From Leptospira fletcheri (GTDB lineage: Bacteria > Spirochaetota > Leptospiria > Leptospirales > Leptospiraceae): a DNA stretch of 64,000 nucleotides. A program made the position numbers and the translations under genes. The stretch is from contig NZ_RQET01000002.1 of NCBI RefSeq assembly GCF_004769195.1, forward strand, positions 149,127 to 213,126, read 5' to 3'. Under the pieces are notes generated by a model, which saw nothing but the letters and a program-made list of their open reading frames with translations, had not been told where the DNA came from and made no database searches. Below, piece after piece: positions 1 through 8,102 of the stretch; the stretch's first letter is position 1; the number at the start of each line of letters is the position of its first letter.

Positions 1-2
1 CG

Positions 3-233
3 AGTAAAATCAAAGGGAAAGAATTCCGCAGCCTTCTAGGCGCCTCGGTCAAATCCTTACGGTTCGGAATCAAACGGGATCACGAAGGGTTCCTGATCAA
101 GGGAATGGGTTCCGGACACGGAGTAGGCCTAAGCCAATGGGGAAGTTTCGGAATGGCGAAGCAGAACTATACGTACACGGAGATCCTTCGGCACTATTAT
201 CAGGGAATCGATTTTGCGAGGATTATAAAGTAG
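3..233 (+). CDS. SpoIID/LytB-domain protein, 3' end only
   Basis: This reading frame is open from the left window edge and ends with a TAG at 231-233, so only about the last 76 residues are present. The motif [12 protein letters not shown] followed by an [13 protein letters not shown] stretch near the end is the C-terminal signature of the SpoIID/LytB family. In that family the domain binds or cleaves peptidoglycan glycan strands (SpoIID is a lytic transglycosylase in spore formers). Spirochaetes do not form spores, so here a general cell-wall role is the likely one. The start and any signal peptide lie outside the window. Confidence 0.8.
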   Translation, partial: SKIKGKEFRSLLGASVKSLRFGIKRDHEGFLIKGMGSGHGVGLSQWGSFGMAKQNYTYTEILRHYYQGIDFARIIK

Positions 234-334
234 GTTCTCCCTACAAACCTCGGTTCATTCGTTAGACATCAAACCGAAGATCGCAGATCCCTTTCTTTTC
301 CTTGCATTCGAACGCCGGGGAAGAAAATAGCTGC

Positions 335-1033
335 ATGCCCGAATCGTCCGATCGGATCTTGGTCCGAAATCTTCGAAAAGAATACAAAACCGGAAAGCTG
401 ATCACCCCTGTCCTGAATGGAATCGAAGTGGAACTTCCGAATTCCTTCATAACCCTTATGGGTCCTTCCGGTTCAGGAAAATCAACTTTTTTGAATATTC
501 TCTCCGGAATTGATACGGCGGATTCCGGAGAAGTATGGGTAAACGGGAAGGAATTGACTTCCCTCTCCGAATCGGAACTGACCGAATACAGACGGTCGGA
601 CACCGGAATCATATTCCAATTCTTTCATTTACTTCCCTATCTGAACGCAGTAGAAAACGTCGCCATGCCTTTGTACATAGCCGGCATGGGGAGAAAACGG
701 GCGCGCGAAATCGCGGAAGAATCCCTGTTGAAAGTGGGCCTAGCGGAGCGAAAGACTCATAAACCGGACGAACTTTCCGGCGGAGAACAGCAGAGAGTTG
801 CCATTGCGAGAGCTTTGTGTAAAAAGCCTAGGATCGTACTCGCCGACGAACCTACCGGAAATTTGGACACCGTACACGCCGGCAAAGTATTGGATCTCTT
901 GCTGGAATTGCAGGAAAAGGAAAAATTCTCCCTCATCGTAGTGACCCACGACCGAGAAATCGGAGCGAAGGGTAAAATCAAACTGAAGATGAGGGACGGA
1001 AGAATCTTCCGGGAGGGAGAAAAAGTACGGTGA
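335..1033 (+). CDS. ABC transporter ATP-binding protein (LolD/YbbA-like)
   Basis: The 232-residue protein is a complete ABC ATPase. Walker A (GPSGSGKST) is at about residues 43-51, the signature [15 protein letters not shown] is near 147, and Walker B (IVLADEP) follows directly. I chose the ATG at 335; the frame extends to a TTG at 302 but the added residues do not resemble the family. The stop overlaps the GTG start of the next gene by four bases, so the two are translationally coupled. The pair matches the MacB/LolCDE/YbbA-YbbP class, which extracts or exports lipoproteins, lipids or small molecules using ATP at the inner membrane. The substrate cannot be told from sequence. Confidence 0.9.
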   Translation: MPESSDRILVRNLRKEYKTGKLITPVLNGIEVELPNSFITLMGPSGSGKSTFLNILSGIDTADSGEVWVNGKELTSLSESELTEYRRSDTGIIFQFFHLLPYLNAVENVAMPLYIAGMGRKRAREIAEESLLKVGLAERKTHKPDELSGGEQQRVAIARALCKKPRIVLADEPTGNLDTVHAGKVLDLLLELQEKEKFSLIVVTHDREIGAKGKIKLKMRDGRIFREGEKVR

Positions 1034-3534
1034 ATCTATACCTACTGTTTTTATTCGAATATTTCCGGACCCATGTTCCGAGAGTGATCTTTGCCTTACT
1101 GGGAATTTCTCTGGGAGTGGGATTGTTTCTCTCCACCTCCGCCAACGCACTTAAAGCGGAAAACTCTTTGGTGGATTTTGCATTAGGTTATTTTAAAGGA
1201 GAATACAAACTGAAACTGGGGCCTTCCCAAGCGGGGGAGCGGATCCCCTGGGATACCCTTTCCAAAATCTTTTCCGACTCGGAACTCCGGAAGATTACGA
1301 AGATTCTTCCCCGCACCCAAAGAGAGGCGATCGCTTCGGGCAATCTTAGAATCGTCTATTTGGCGATGGATCTGTTAAAGGAAGTTCCCGGCGATCTCGC
1401 TACGAAAGACATGGGGAAAGATCGCTCTCCCTCGGATACCACGTTCGTATCCCAAGCGGTTTGGAATCGATACCGAGGAAAACCCTTCCAGCTCTCCATC
1501 GACGGAAAAAACCGGGAAATCAAGGAATACGTACCTATCCGATCCGACGGAGGATATCTTGTCTTTGAGGACTTCTCACTCGCTTCTTCTTGGATCGAAT
1601 CCGACAAAGGACCCGATTACCTGCTTTTGCGCTGTCAGGAAAACGAAGTGGAATCTCTGAAGAATGTCCTGACCAGGAACCTAGGCGGTAAGTACCAGGT
1701 GGAAACCTCCCGGGAAATTCGGGAGAAATCCGAAAACGCGCTGCGCTCCTTCCAATTGAATCTATTAGTGATCTCTTTCATCTCCCTTCTGATCGCATTC
1801 TTCATGGTTTCGAATACCATGTCGGGCCTCTACCTGAGTAGGGAGAAGGAGTTGGGAATTCTCAGGACCCTAGGATTGGACCACCGCAAAGCGGTCCTTC
1901 TCTTCCTGAGCCAATCTCTGATATTGGGAATCGTCGGAAGCTTTTTGGGACTAGCGCTCGGAACCTTCTTCGCAGGATTGGATTTTTTTCGGCCGGAATC
2001 CACCTTAGTGGACCGGGAATTTCTCTCCACGTACGAAAGCATTTCTTGGAAGGATTACGCTACCGCCTTAACCCTAGGAATTCTAGGTTCCGTTTTTTCA
2101 GCGCTCCTTCCTTCTCTTCGTGCGGGAAGTGTACCTCCCCTTTCGATCCTACGCGAATCCGAGAGAAACGGAAATTCGTTTAACCGAAAAAAATTCGCGA
2201 TCGCAGGAACGGTTCTATTTCTGATTTCATTCGGAATTTCTAATCTCCCTTCCCCCTGGAAACTTCCGGTACCGGGATTGCTCGGCATAGGAGGGATCGT
2301 GATAGGGATCACCCTCATGTTTCCGTACGGGATCAAAGTGATCACCTCCAAGTCGGTTCTGATGCTCGAAAAAGGAGACAGGGTCTTTCCGTTTCTGAAA
2401 ATCGGCCTGGAAGAATTGAAGGAAAACCCGGGGAGGAATACCCTCACATCTGCGACCGTAATGCTCTCCGTATCTCTGGTATTATGCCTTACCGTCCTTA
2501 CCGACAGTTACAAACGATCCTTGAACGATTGGGTGGACTCCGAATATCCGTCGGATATCACGATTATCAACAATCGTTATTTTCATTCGGGGATCCACGG
2601 AGGCGTCCCCAAAGATCTGCTCCCGAAAATAGCGGATCTAAGGATCACCTCCTATCTTGACGGCTTTCTGGTGAACACGAGATTCGAAACGGACCAAGGA
2701 GTATTTACGGTCCACGCCTACGACTTCAAGGCGTACGCGAATACCGGAGAGAGACCCGAAAAATCCGTAAAGGGAGAAACCGACGTCCTGATTTCCTCCA
2801 ATATGGCCTATCTTCACGGATTGAAGATAGGAGATGCTCTCGTTTCCGGAACTCCCCAGGGTCCCAAGAAATTCGTCGTCAAGGGCATCAAGGAGCACTT
2901 CTTTTCCGAACGCGGCACGGTGATGATGGACATAGACTCCTATGAAAAATTATTCGGAGTACGATCTCTAAATTCCATCAAATTGTTTCTTAAAAGCGAA
3001 TATAGATCGGAGAAAGGCCTGGAAATCGCGACCGAGTCCTTACGGAAACTCTTCTCATCGGATCCTAGATATTCGGACCTTGCGCTTTTGGATTCCAAGC
3101 AATTGCGTTCTTTGTACCTTTACGAAGTAAACAAAGTATTCCGTGTTTTGGATTCTTTAAAAGTGACCGCGCTCCTCATCACTCTTATTTCGCTATTGTC
3201 CTCTCTGGTACAGAACCTGTACGACAAACAGAGAATTCTCGGTTTGCTGAAATATCTAGGGGCCTCCTCCGCTCAACTCGCTTCCATACTGAGATCGGAA
3301 GCGATCTTCCTGACCGTATTCGGAGTATTATCCGGAATTCTCGTCTCCTTAATGATCTCTCCGATCATTCTGTATGTGATCAATCGTAACGCTTTTGGTT
3401 GGACCCTCACGTTTACGTTTCACTTCTGGATGCCGGCCCTCATCTTCTGCCTGGCCCCTCTTTTGGGATGGCTCGCTTCTTTTTACCCTTTACTCCTTTT
3501 AAGACGCCTGCATTTCAAACTGAGTCCGGAGTGA
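1030..3534 (+). CDS. FtsX-type ABC transporter permease (YbbP-like)
   Basis: At 834 residues this is a double-length permease with two FtsX-type units. There is an N-terminal membrane segment at about 18-40, a large extracytoplasmic loop, a three-helix FtsX block around 240-370, further helices around 390-430, a second loop, and a last three-helix block from about 700 to the end. This matches YbbP-like permeases more than the shorter LolC/E type. It starts with GTG at 1030 inside the stop of the ATPase gene and would form the membrane half of that exporter. The substrate is unknown; YbbA-YbbP relatives are usually linked to lipoprotein or lipid handling. Confidence 0.88.
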   Translation: MNLYLLFLFEYFRTHVPRVIFALLGISLGVGLFLSTSANALKAENSLVDFALGYFKGEYKLKLGPSQAGERIPWDTLSKIFSDSELRKITKILPRTQREAIASGNLRIVYLAMDLLKEVPGDLATKDMGKDRSPSDTTFVSQAVWNRYRGKPFQLSIDGKNREIKEYVPIRSDGGYLVFEDFSLASSWIESDKGPDYLLLRCQENEVESLKNVLTRNLGGKYQVETSREIREKSENALRSFQLNLLVISFISLLIAFFMVSNTMSGLYLSREKELGILRTLGLDHRKAVLLFLSQSLILGIVGSFLGLALGTFFAGLDFFRPESTLVDREFLSTYESISWKDYATALTLGILGSVFSALLPSLRAGSVPPLSILRESERNGNSFNRKKFAIAGTVLFLISFGISNLPSPWKLPVPGLLGIGGIVIGITLMFPYGIKVITSKSVLMLEKGDRVFPFLKIGLEELKENPGRNTLTSATVMLSVSLVLCLTVLTDSYKRSLNDWVDSEYPSDITIINNRYFHSGIHGGVPKDLLPKIADLRITSYLDGFLVNTRFETDQGVFTVHAYDFKAYANTGERPEKSVKGETDVLISSNMAYLHGLKIGDALVSGTPQGPKKFVVKGIKEHFFSERGTVMMDIDSYEKLFGVRSLNSIKLFLKSEYRSEKGLEIATESLRKLFSSDPRYSDLALLDSKQLRSLYLYEVNKVFRVLDSLKVTALLITLISLLSSLVQNLYDKQRILGLLKYLGASSAQLASILRSEAIFLTVFGVLSGILVSLMISPIILYVINRNAFGWTLTFTFHFWMPALIFCLAPLLGWLASFYPLLLLRRLHFKLSPE

Positions 3535-3627
3535 ATCGCCAAGGAGATCTTGTTTCCGAACATCGGTGTGAAAAAAGGCAGAAATCTCTCTTGATCGAAA
3601 AACAGACGGGATTAAGCTGAGAAATCG

Positions 3628-4578
3628 ATGGCTACCCCTCTTGAAACCGCACTGGAAATACTCGAGGAAATCAAAAAGATCAACCTTCAAGAAGACGACC
3701 GCATTCCCTATTCGGACATGTTTTTAAAGGATATGATGAGCATTATGTCCAGAGACGCGATGAAAATCCGGGAAACTCTGGAAATGCTGCGCGAATCCAA
3801 ATACATCTTCATCATCAAAGTGGTGACCCCGGATCCCCATAAGGACTCTAGGAACCAGGATATGGGAGTCGACGCCTATATCTATGCGGATTCAAAAATC
3901 GTAAACGATCTCAAGGCCTATGCGGAAAAGAAACTGGAAAAGGCCTACGAAGCCACCTATTACAAACGGAAGTCCCCTTTCCAAATCACGCGGGAACTGT
4001 TTCCTAAAATCAAAGAGCACAACAATACCGTTCTAGGACGGTACGTCAACGTAGCCGTGATGTTGGAAGAGTACCAAAGAGTATTGACTGCGAATCCGAA
4101 CGATTACGAAGAAAATCGGAAAAGAAACAACCTATCCTCCTTATTGGAGAATTCCGGAACTCCGACCGTCATCGCAAGGGATATTCCGGAATTCGAGATC
4201 GGACCTTCCTCCGCAGCTTCCGCAAAGTACGGTACGAAAAGAGCCGTAGATAAGATCGAAGCCGACGAAGCGCTGGTCAATCCGAAGAGCCCTTGGTCCA
4301 GACTTACTTCCAAGTTTTCCGCGGAGTTTCTGATCCGGATCCATCTACGCAAATACGAGTTCGATACGGTTCGGAAACTCGTGCAAACGGGAAAGATTTC
4401 GGAGTACGAGGACCTGAAATTCGTCCGGGATGCCCTTCAGGAAATGGAAGGGAGAACCCACCTAGACCCTCACTTGTCGAACTTCACGGCGGAGATGGTG
4501 GATCTGCGGAGACTCGCCCAAAAAAAAATGAATCTCTTAAAAGGGATCACGAATTCCGGATCCATCGGTTCCCTTTAG
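3628..4578 (+). CDS. Hypothetical protein, conserved-looking
   Basis: I do not recognise this 316-residue protein. It has no signal peptide or membrane segment, so it is probably cytoplasmic. The first 70 residues are helical and charged and could form a winged-helix-like fold (a helix ending ETLEMLRESKYIFII followed by beta structure). The rest is rich in Lys, Glu and Arg. It starts with ATG at 3628, 93 bases after the exporter. Its stop overlaps by four bases with the stop of the convergent gene on the other strand. Codon use looks like that of neighbouring genes, which supports it being real. Confidence 0.75.
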   Translation: MATPLETALEILEEIKKINLQEDDRIPYSDMFLKDMMSIMSRDAMKIRETLEMLRESKYIFIIKVVTPDPHKDSRNQDMGVDAYIYADSKIVNDLKAYAEKKLEKAYEATYYKRKSPFQITRELFPKIKEHNNTVLGRYVNVAVMLEEYQRVLTANPNDYEENRKRNNLSSLLENSGTPTVIARDIPEFEIGPSSAASAKYGTKRAVDKIEADEALVNPKSPWSRLTSKFSAEFLIRIHLRKYEFDTVRKLVQTGKISEYEDLKFVRDALQEMEGRTHLDPHLSNFTAEMVDLRRLAQKKMNLLKGITNSGSIGSL

Positions 4579-5285
4579 ATCAGACCGAAATATCGGACCG
4601 TCAGAACGACCAACAAAATCGCCAAGATAAATACGTACCTTCTTCTCGCGGATCCGCCAGTATTCATTCTGTCCTTAGGCAAATAGAGCAGGAAAAGAAG
4701 CAAATTCGCGGTCATCACGATATAAATCAGATCCTGCTTAAAACCCCACGGACCTAGGAAATAAGCCAGTATGATACCGAAAGTCGGTAAAAATGCGAAA
4801 GGTGTCTTCCAGGTCAGGATCCTGGAATCCTCTTCGAACACGGTCGCTTTCATTCCCGTTTTCTTTTCCAACTCCGCTAAAAATTCGTTCATGTCCGTCA
4901 GATTTAGAATCGGAACGTACGTCCCTTGCTTCAAGACGAGGAGAACGCGATCGTAACCTCGAAATCGATCCTTTTCGATTCCGTTCACTTCTTTAAGATC
5001 TAGTTCCATGCATTGCCCTTGTGCATTCCATTGCTTCAGGCTGTTTCCGCTCAATTCCACCTTGGAACCTTCCAAGGTTTTTAACTGGCGGGAATAGTTT
5101 TTTGCTAAGAGAAATACCAAAAGTCCTCCCAACACCAGAAACATAGTGAGAAAGGATTCCTTACTCTCGGACGCAACCTGACGAAAATTTACGGCAAGGA
5201 ACAACCCGAAGACGAGCACTACCATGGAAGTACGTTGGATCAGTTTTTTCTTAAAAACGGGGACGTCGTAGGAATAATTCGCCAT
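4575..5285 (-). CDS. Membrane protein of unknown function
   Basis: The 236-residue protein has two hydrophobic helices near the N-terminus (about residues 20-35 and 47-60), a soluble middle part of about 90 residues with alternating beta-like strands, and three more hydrophobic stretches after residue 160. This resembles small bacterial membrane proteins with a PH-like cytoplasmic insert, but I cannot name the family. It starts three bases after the pyrE stop, with a GGAG-type ribosome site overlapping that stop, so it is cotranscribed with pyrE. No link to pyrimidine synthesis is visible in the protein itself. Confidence 0.75.
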   Translation of the reverse strand: MANYSYDVPVFKKKLIQRTSMVVLVFGLFLAVNFRQVASESKESFLTMFLVLGGLLVFLLAKNYSRQLKTLEGSKVELSGNSLKQWNAQGQCMELDLKEVNGIEKDRFRGYDRVLLVLKQGTYVPILNLTDMNEFLAELEKKTGMKATVFEEDSRILTWKTPFAFLPTFGIILAYFLGPWGFKQDLIYIVMTANLLLFLLYLPKDRMNTGGSARRRYVFILAILLVVLTVRYFGLI

Positions 5286-5288
5286 GGC

Positions 5289-5846
5289 TTACTCCACATG
5301 ACCGAATTCGGATTTTTTAAAAATCGGAAAAACCCGGATTCCTTCCGCTTCGATCGCGTCTCTCCCGCCCTCTTCCCTGTCCACAATACAGATGCAAGCC
5401 GTAACTTCCAGGCCCGCGTCCCGCAAACTTTTGACCACTTGCAAAGTGGAAGCTCCCGTAGTTACCACGTCGTCCACGACGACGCAGGTTTTGACGGCAT
5501 TCACCGCGCCTTCCACCAGATTTTTCGTTCCGTGGTCCTTGGCTTGTTTTCTCACGATCAGAGGAAAAACGTTCCTTCCCTGATGGCGGAATTCCAAAGA
5601 AATTCCGTAGCAAATCGGATCGGCCCCCATGGTCAGCCCGCCGTAGGATTCCTTTCCGGAGAGACCGGAATCGGGGATATGTTTCTCCACTAAATACTTA
5701 CAGAGCAGCTCCAACCGTTCCGGGTGAAGCGTGATTTCCTTACAATTGAAGTAATGCCTCGACTTTCTGCCGCTAGCCAGCGTAAAAGGCTCTTCCCTGA
5801 ATCTATAAGCGTGATTTTGTAGGAGTCGAAATAATTCCTCTCTCAA
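5289..5846 (-). CDS. pyrE: Orotate phosphoribosyltransferase
   Basis: The 185-residue protein has the type I phosphoribosyltransferase fold. The PRPP-binding loop VVVDDVVTTGAST is at about residues 120-132, and there is an N-terminal substrate segment with FTLASGRKSRHYF. It would transfer phosphoribose from PRPP to orotate, giving OMP, in de novo pyrimidine synthesis in the cytoplasm. Length is normal for bacterial PyrE. The downstream membrane protein gene begins three bases after its stop. The upstream gap of about 170 bases to the divergent desaturase gene should hold both promoters. Confidence 0.95.
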   Translation of the reverse strand: MREELFRLLQNHAYRFREEPFTLASGRKSRHYFNCKEITLHPERLELLCKYLVEKHIPDSGLSGKESYGGLTMGADPICYGISLEFRHQGRNVFPLIVRKQAKDHGTKNLVEGAVNAVKTCVVVDDVVTTGASTLQVVKSLRDAGLEVTACICIVDREEGGRDAIEAEGIRVFPIFKKSEFGHVE

Positions 5847-5983
5847 TTTTGGATCCTCCGAGACGTCTCAAGATTTCTTTTCCATGATCGAAAGCCCCGG
5901 AAAAGCAAAAACCGCTTTTTCTTGGCCGGAAAAAAATACGAAAAAATCGTCCTTTTTCCGCAACCTAACGGACACTTTAGGCT

Positions 5984-6019
5984 CATATCAGACAAACCAG
6001 AACAGGATTAACTGATATG
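5984..6019 (+). promoter_or_regulatory. Inverted repeat enclosing the desaturase start codon
   Basis: CATATCAG at 5984-5991 and CTGATATG at 6012-6019 are perfect reverse complements separated by 20 bases. The second arm contains the ATG start codon (6017-6019), and the AGGA ribosome site (6004-6007) lies in the loop. In the mRNA this could pair and hide the start codon. It could equally be a DNA operator. The pairing is seen; the role is inferred. Confidence 0.4.
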
Positions 6020-7102
6020 GAACAAACGAAAAAAATTGCATGGAAAACGAGCATCTTTCTGATTCTTACCCCGATCGTGGGTATTGTCGGAACGGCTGCT
6101 CTAATACTTACCCGAGGAATTCCCACTTATACTTGGATGACCTTCTTTTTTATGGTCGGAGCGACCGGTCTATCCATTACCGCAGGATATCACCGTCTTT
6201 TCTCGCATAGGGCATACAAAGCCGCTCTGCCTGTCCGACTTTTTTATCTTTTATTCGGCGCGGCAGCCTTCCAACAATCCGTGATCGAATGGAGTTCAGA
6301 TCATAGAATCCATCACAGATATGTGGACAAGGATGAGGATCCGTATTCCATTACGAAAGGTTTCTGGCACGCGCACATTTTCTGGCTCTTCAAAGACAGA
6401 AGTTACCGCGAACCCACCAATGTGAACGATCTATGGGAAGATAAATTGGTGAAATTCCAACACGACTATTACTACCCGGTGGCTATTTTCATGGGCTTCC
6501 TCTTTCCGATGCTCGTCTGCGGTCTTTGGGGAGATTGGTTGGGTGGTCTTTTGGTCGCAGGGAGCCTAAGAATCGCCGTAAACCATCATTTTACGTTCTT
6601 CATCAATTCCTTGGCACATTATAAAGGTGCGCAACCTTATTCGGACAAGCATACCGCTAAGGACAATTGGTTCATCGCCTTATTCACATTTGGTGAAGGA
6701 TATCATAACTACCACCACGAGTTTCAGGCCGATTATCGCAACGGAATCAGATGGCACGATTACGATCCGACCAAGTGGATGATCGACATATTCCACGTTT
6801 TCGGATTGGCAAAAGATCTGAAGATGATTCCTGAAGAGCAGATTCTCAGAAAAAAAATGATCATGGACGAAAAACGTCTGCGCAAGAAGCTCGAGACCCA
6901 AGCCAGGACCCTAAACCAGGGCTTCGAGGAAAGGTTGGTCTCTCTCAGACAATTGGTCCAAGAAAGGCAGGAGAAACTTCTAGCCCTGAAAGCCGAAGAA
7001 CTCGAAGTAGACAAAAAAGCGGTAAAGGACGCAAAACAGGATTTCAAAGTCGCGTTAAAAACCTGGCAGAGATTCGTGTCCGGAGACCTCGCCCCCGCCT
7101 AA
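6017..7102 (+). CDS. Fatty-acid desaturase (acyl-CoA delta-9 type)
   Basis: The 361-residue membrane enzyme shows the three histidine clusters of the stearoyl-CoA desaturase family: HRLFSH at 59-64, HRIHH at 96-100 and HNYHH near 231-235. These residues bind the di-iron centre that puts a cis double bond in a saturated acyl chain using O2. Four hydrophobic segments fit the family. Beyond about residue 275 it carries an extra charged helical tail of roughly 75 residues, rich in Arg, Lys, Glu and Gln, that looks like a coiled coil and is not part of the catalytic domain. It is a single-gene unit ending in a clear terminator. Confidence 0.92.
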   Translation: MEQTKKIAWKTSIFLILTPIVGIVGTAALILTRGIPTYTWMTFFFMVGATGLSITAGYHRLFSHRAYKAALPVRLFYLLFGAAAFQQSVIEWSSDHRIHHRYVDKDEDPYSITKGFWHAHIFWLFKDRSYREPTNVNDLWEDKLVKFQHDYYYPVAIFMGFLFPMLVCGLWGDWLGGLLVAGSLRIAVNHHFTFFINSLAHYKGAQPYSDKHTAKDNWFIALFTFGEGYHNYHHEFQADYRNGIRWHDYDPTKWMIDIFHVFGLAKDLKMIPEEQILRKKMIMDEKRLRKKLETQARTLNQGFEERLVSLRQLVQERQEKLLALKAEELEVDKKAVKDAKQDFKVALKTWQRFVSGDLAPA

Positions 7103-7139
7103 CACTAAACGCAGTCAAAGTACCTGAACCCATTCATTC

Positions 7140-7171
7140 CCCTCCCCTTAAAAAGGAGGGTTTCTTTTTTT
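7140..7171 (+). terminator. Rho-independent terminator after the desaturase gene
   Basis: CCCTCC (7140-7145) pairs with GGAGGG (7155-7160) around a nine-base loop and is followed by TTTCTTTTTTT. It lies 37 bases after the desaturase stop and in front of the end of the convergent transglutaminase gene. Confidence 0.8.
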
Positions 7172-7196
7172 CTGGAGTCGATTCGGATCCTTTCCC

Positions 7197-8102
7197 TCAG
7201 CGATCCTTCGAAAGCGATTCGGAGTCTTCGTTTAACGGAATGACGTCCACTTCCACCTTCAATTTGTGTTTTCCCCCTCCGAATAAAATGCCTCGTAAAG
7301 GGGAAACGTCGGAAAAATCCCTTCCGATCGAAGTATGAATGTATTCCTCCGTGATCCCTTTGCCGTTCGTAGGATCGAAATCCTGCCATCCGAACCCCGG
7401 GCAGTAAACGGAGATCCAAGCGTGAGTCGCGTCGCTTCCCCGCAATTTAGGCTTACCGGGCGGGGGATACGTTTCTATGTATCCCGATACGTAGCGACAG
7501 GGGAATCCCATCGAGCGAAAAGCCGCCAAGGACAAATGGGTAAAATCCTGGCAAACCCCTTCTCTACTTTCCAGCACTTCCTCCAGCGGAGTATAGATAG
7601 TCGTGCTCCCCGCCTTGAATTTGAACTCCTCGCGGAAACGCCTCACATATTCCAGGCAGGACTCCAAAAACGGCCTGTCCATAGGAATAAGACGCTTTAA
7701 GAATTCAGAATATACTTCCGCGCGGGAAACGAAAGGGGAATCCCCCAGAAATTCCACCGCTTCAAGATCGGAATTCGAGGAGGGTTTCCGGAGCCGGTCC
7801 AGAACCTCGTATCCGGTGGGAGAATTTCCGAAATCCTGGACGGGCGAAGACGTACGAACCTTGGCCTCCGCGAGAACGGACAATACGGTGTGAGGATCCT
7901 CTACGGAAAAGGAATACACCGTATTTCCGAAGTAGTCCCTCCGAAACTCCGTCAACTTAGGCTTGGGCTCTACAGTGATCCTAAGTTCGCGGCAAGTCTG
8001 CCTATCGTCGGAATCGGGACATAGGTGCGCCAAATTCAGACAATGGGAGACCGGTTTTTCGTAGGTATAATGAGTCAGGTGCCTCACCGAATACTCAGCC
8101 AT
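7197..8102 (-). CDS. Transglutaminase-like protein, peptide-modification set A
   Basis: The 301-residue protein has an N-terminal bacterial transglutaminase-associated beta domain (starting YSVRHLTHYTYEKPV) and a transglutaminase/papain-like core. The catalytic triad is intact: Cys184 in EGVCQDF, His227 in DATHAW and Asp243 in DFDPTNG. Such proteins hydrolyse or transfer amide or isopeptide bonds. I moved the start from 8135 to the ATG at 8102 because a strong GGGAGGT ribosome site precedes it and the family begins there. It overlaps the end of the upstream ATP-grasp/Alpha-E gene by eight bases, so the two are coupled. No signal peptide is seen, so it acts in the cytoplasm. Confidence 0.88.
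   Translation of the reverse strand: MAEYSVRHLTHYTYEKPVSHCLNLAHLCPDSDDRQTCRELRITVEPKPKLTEFRRDYFGNTVYSFSVEDPHTVLSVLAEAKVRTSSPVQDFGNSPTGYEVLDRLRKPSSNSDLEAVEFLGDSPFVSRAEVYSEFLKRLIPMDRPFLESCLEYVRRFREEFKFKAGSTTIYTPLEEVLESREGVCQDFTHLSLAAFRSMGFPCRYVSGYIETYPPPGKPKLRGSDATHAWISVYCPGFGWQDFDPTNGKGITEEYIHTSIGRDFSDVSPLRGILFGGGKHKLKVEVDVIPLNEDSESLSKDR

Noticed and set aside
4771..4996. Frames on the plus strand inside the membrane protein gene after pyrE
   Set aside because: They are shadow frames of the opposite-strand gene with no ribosome site or family features.
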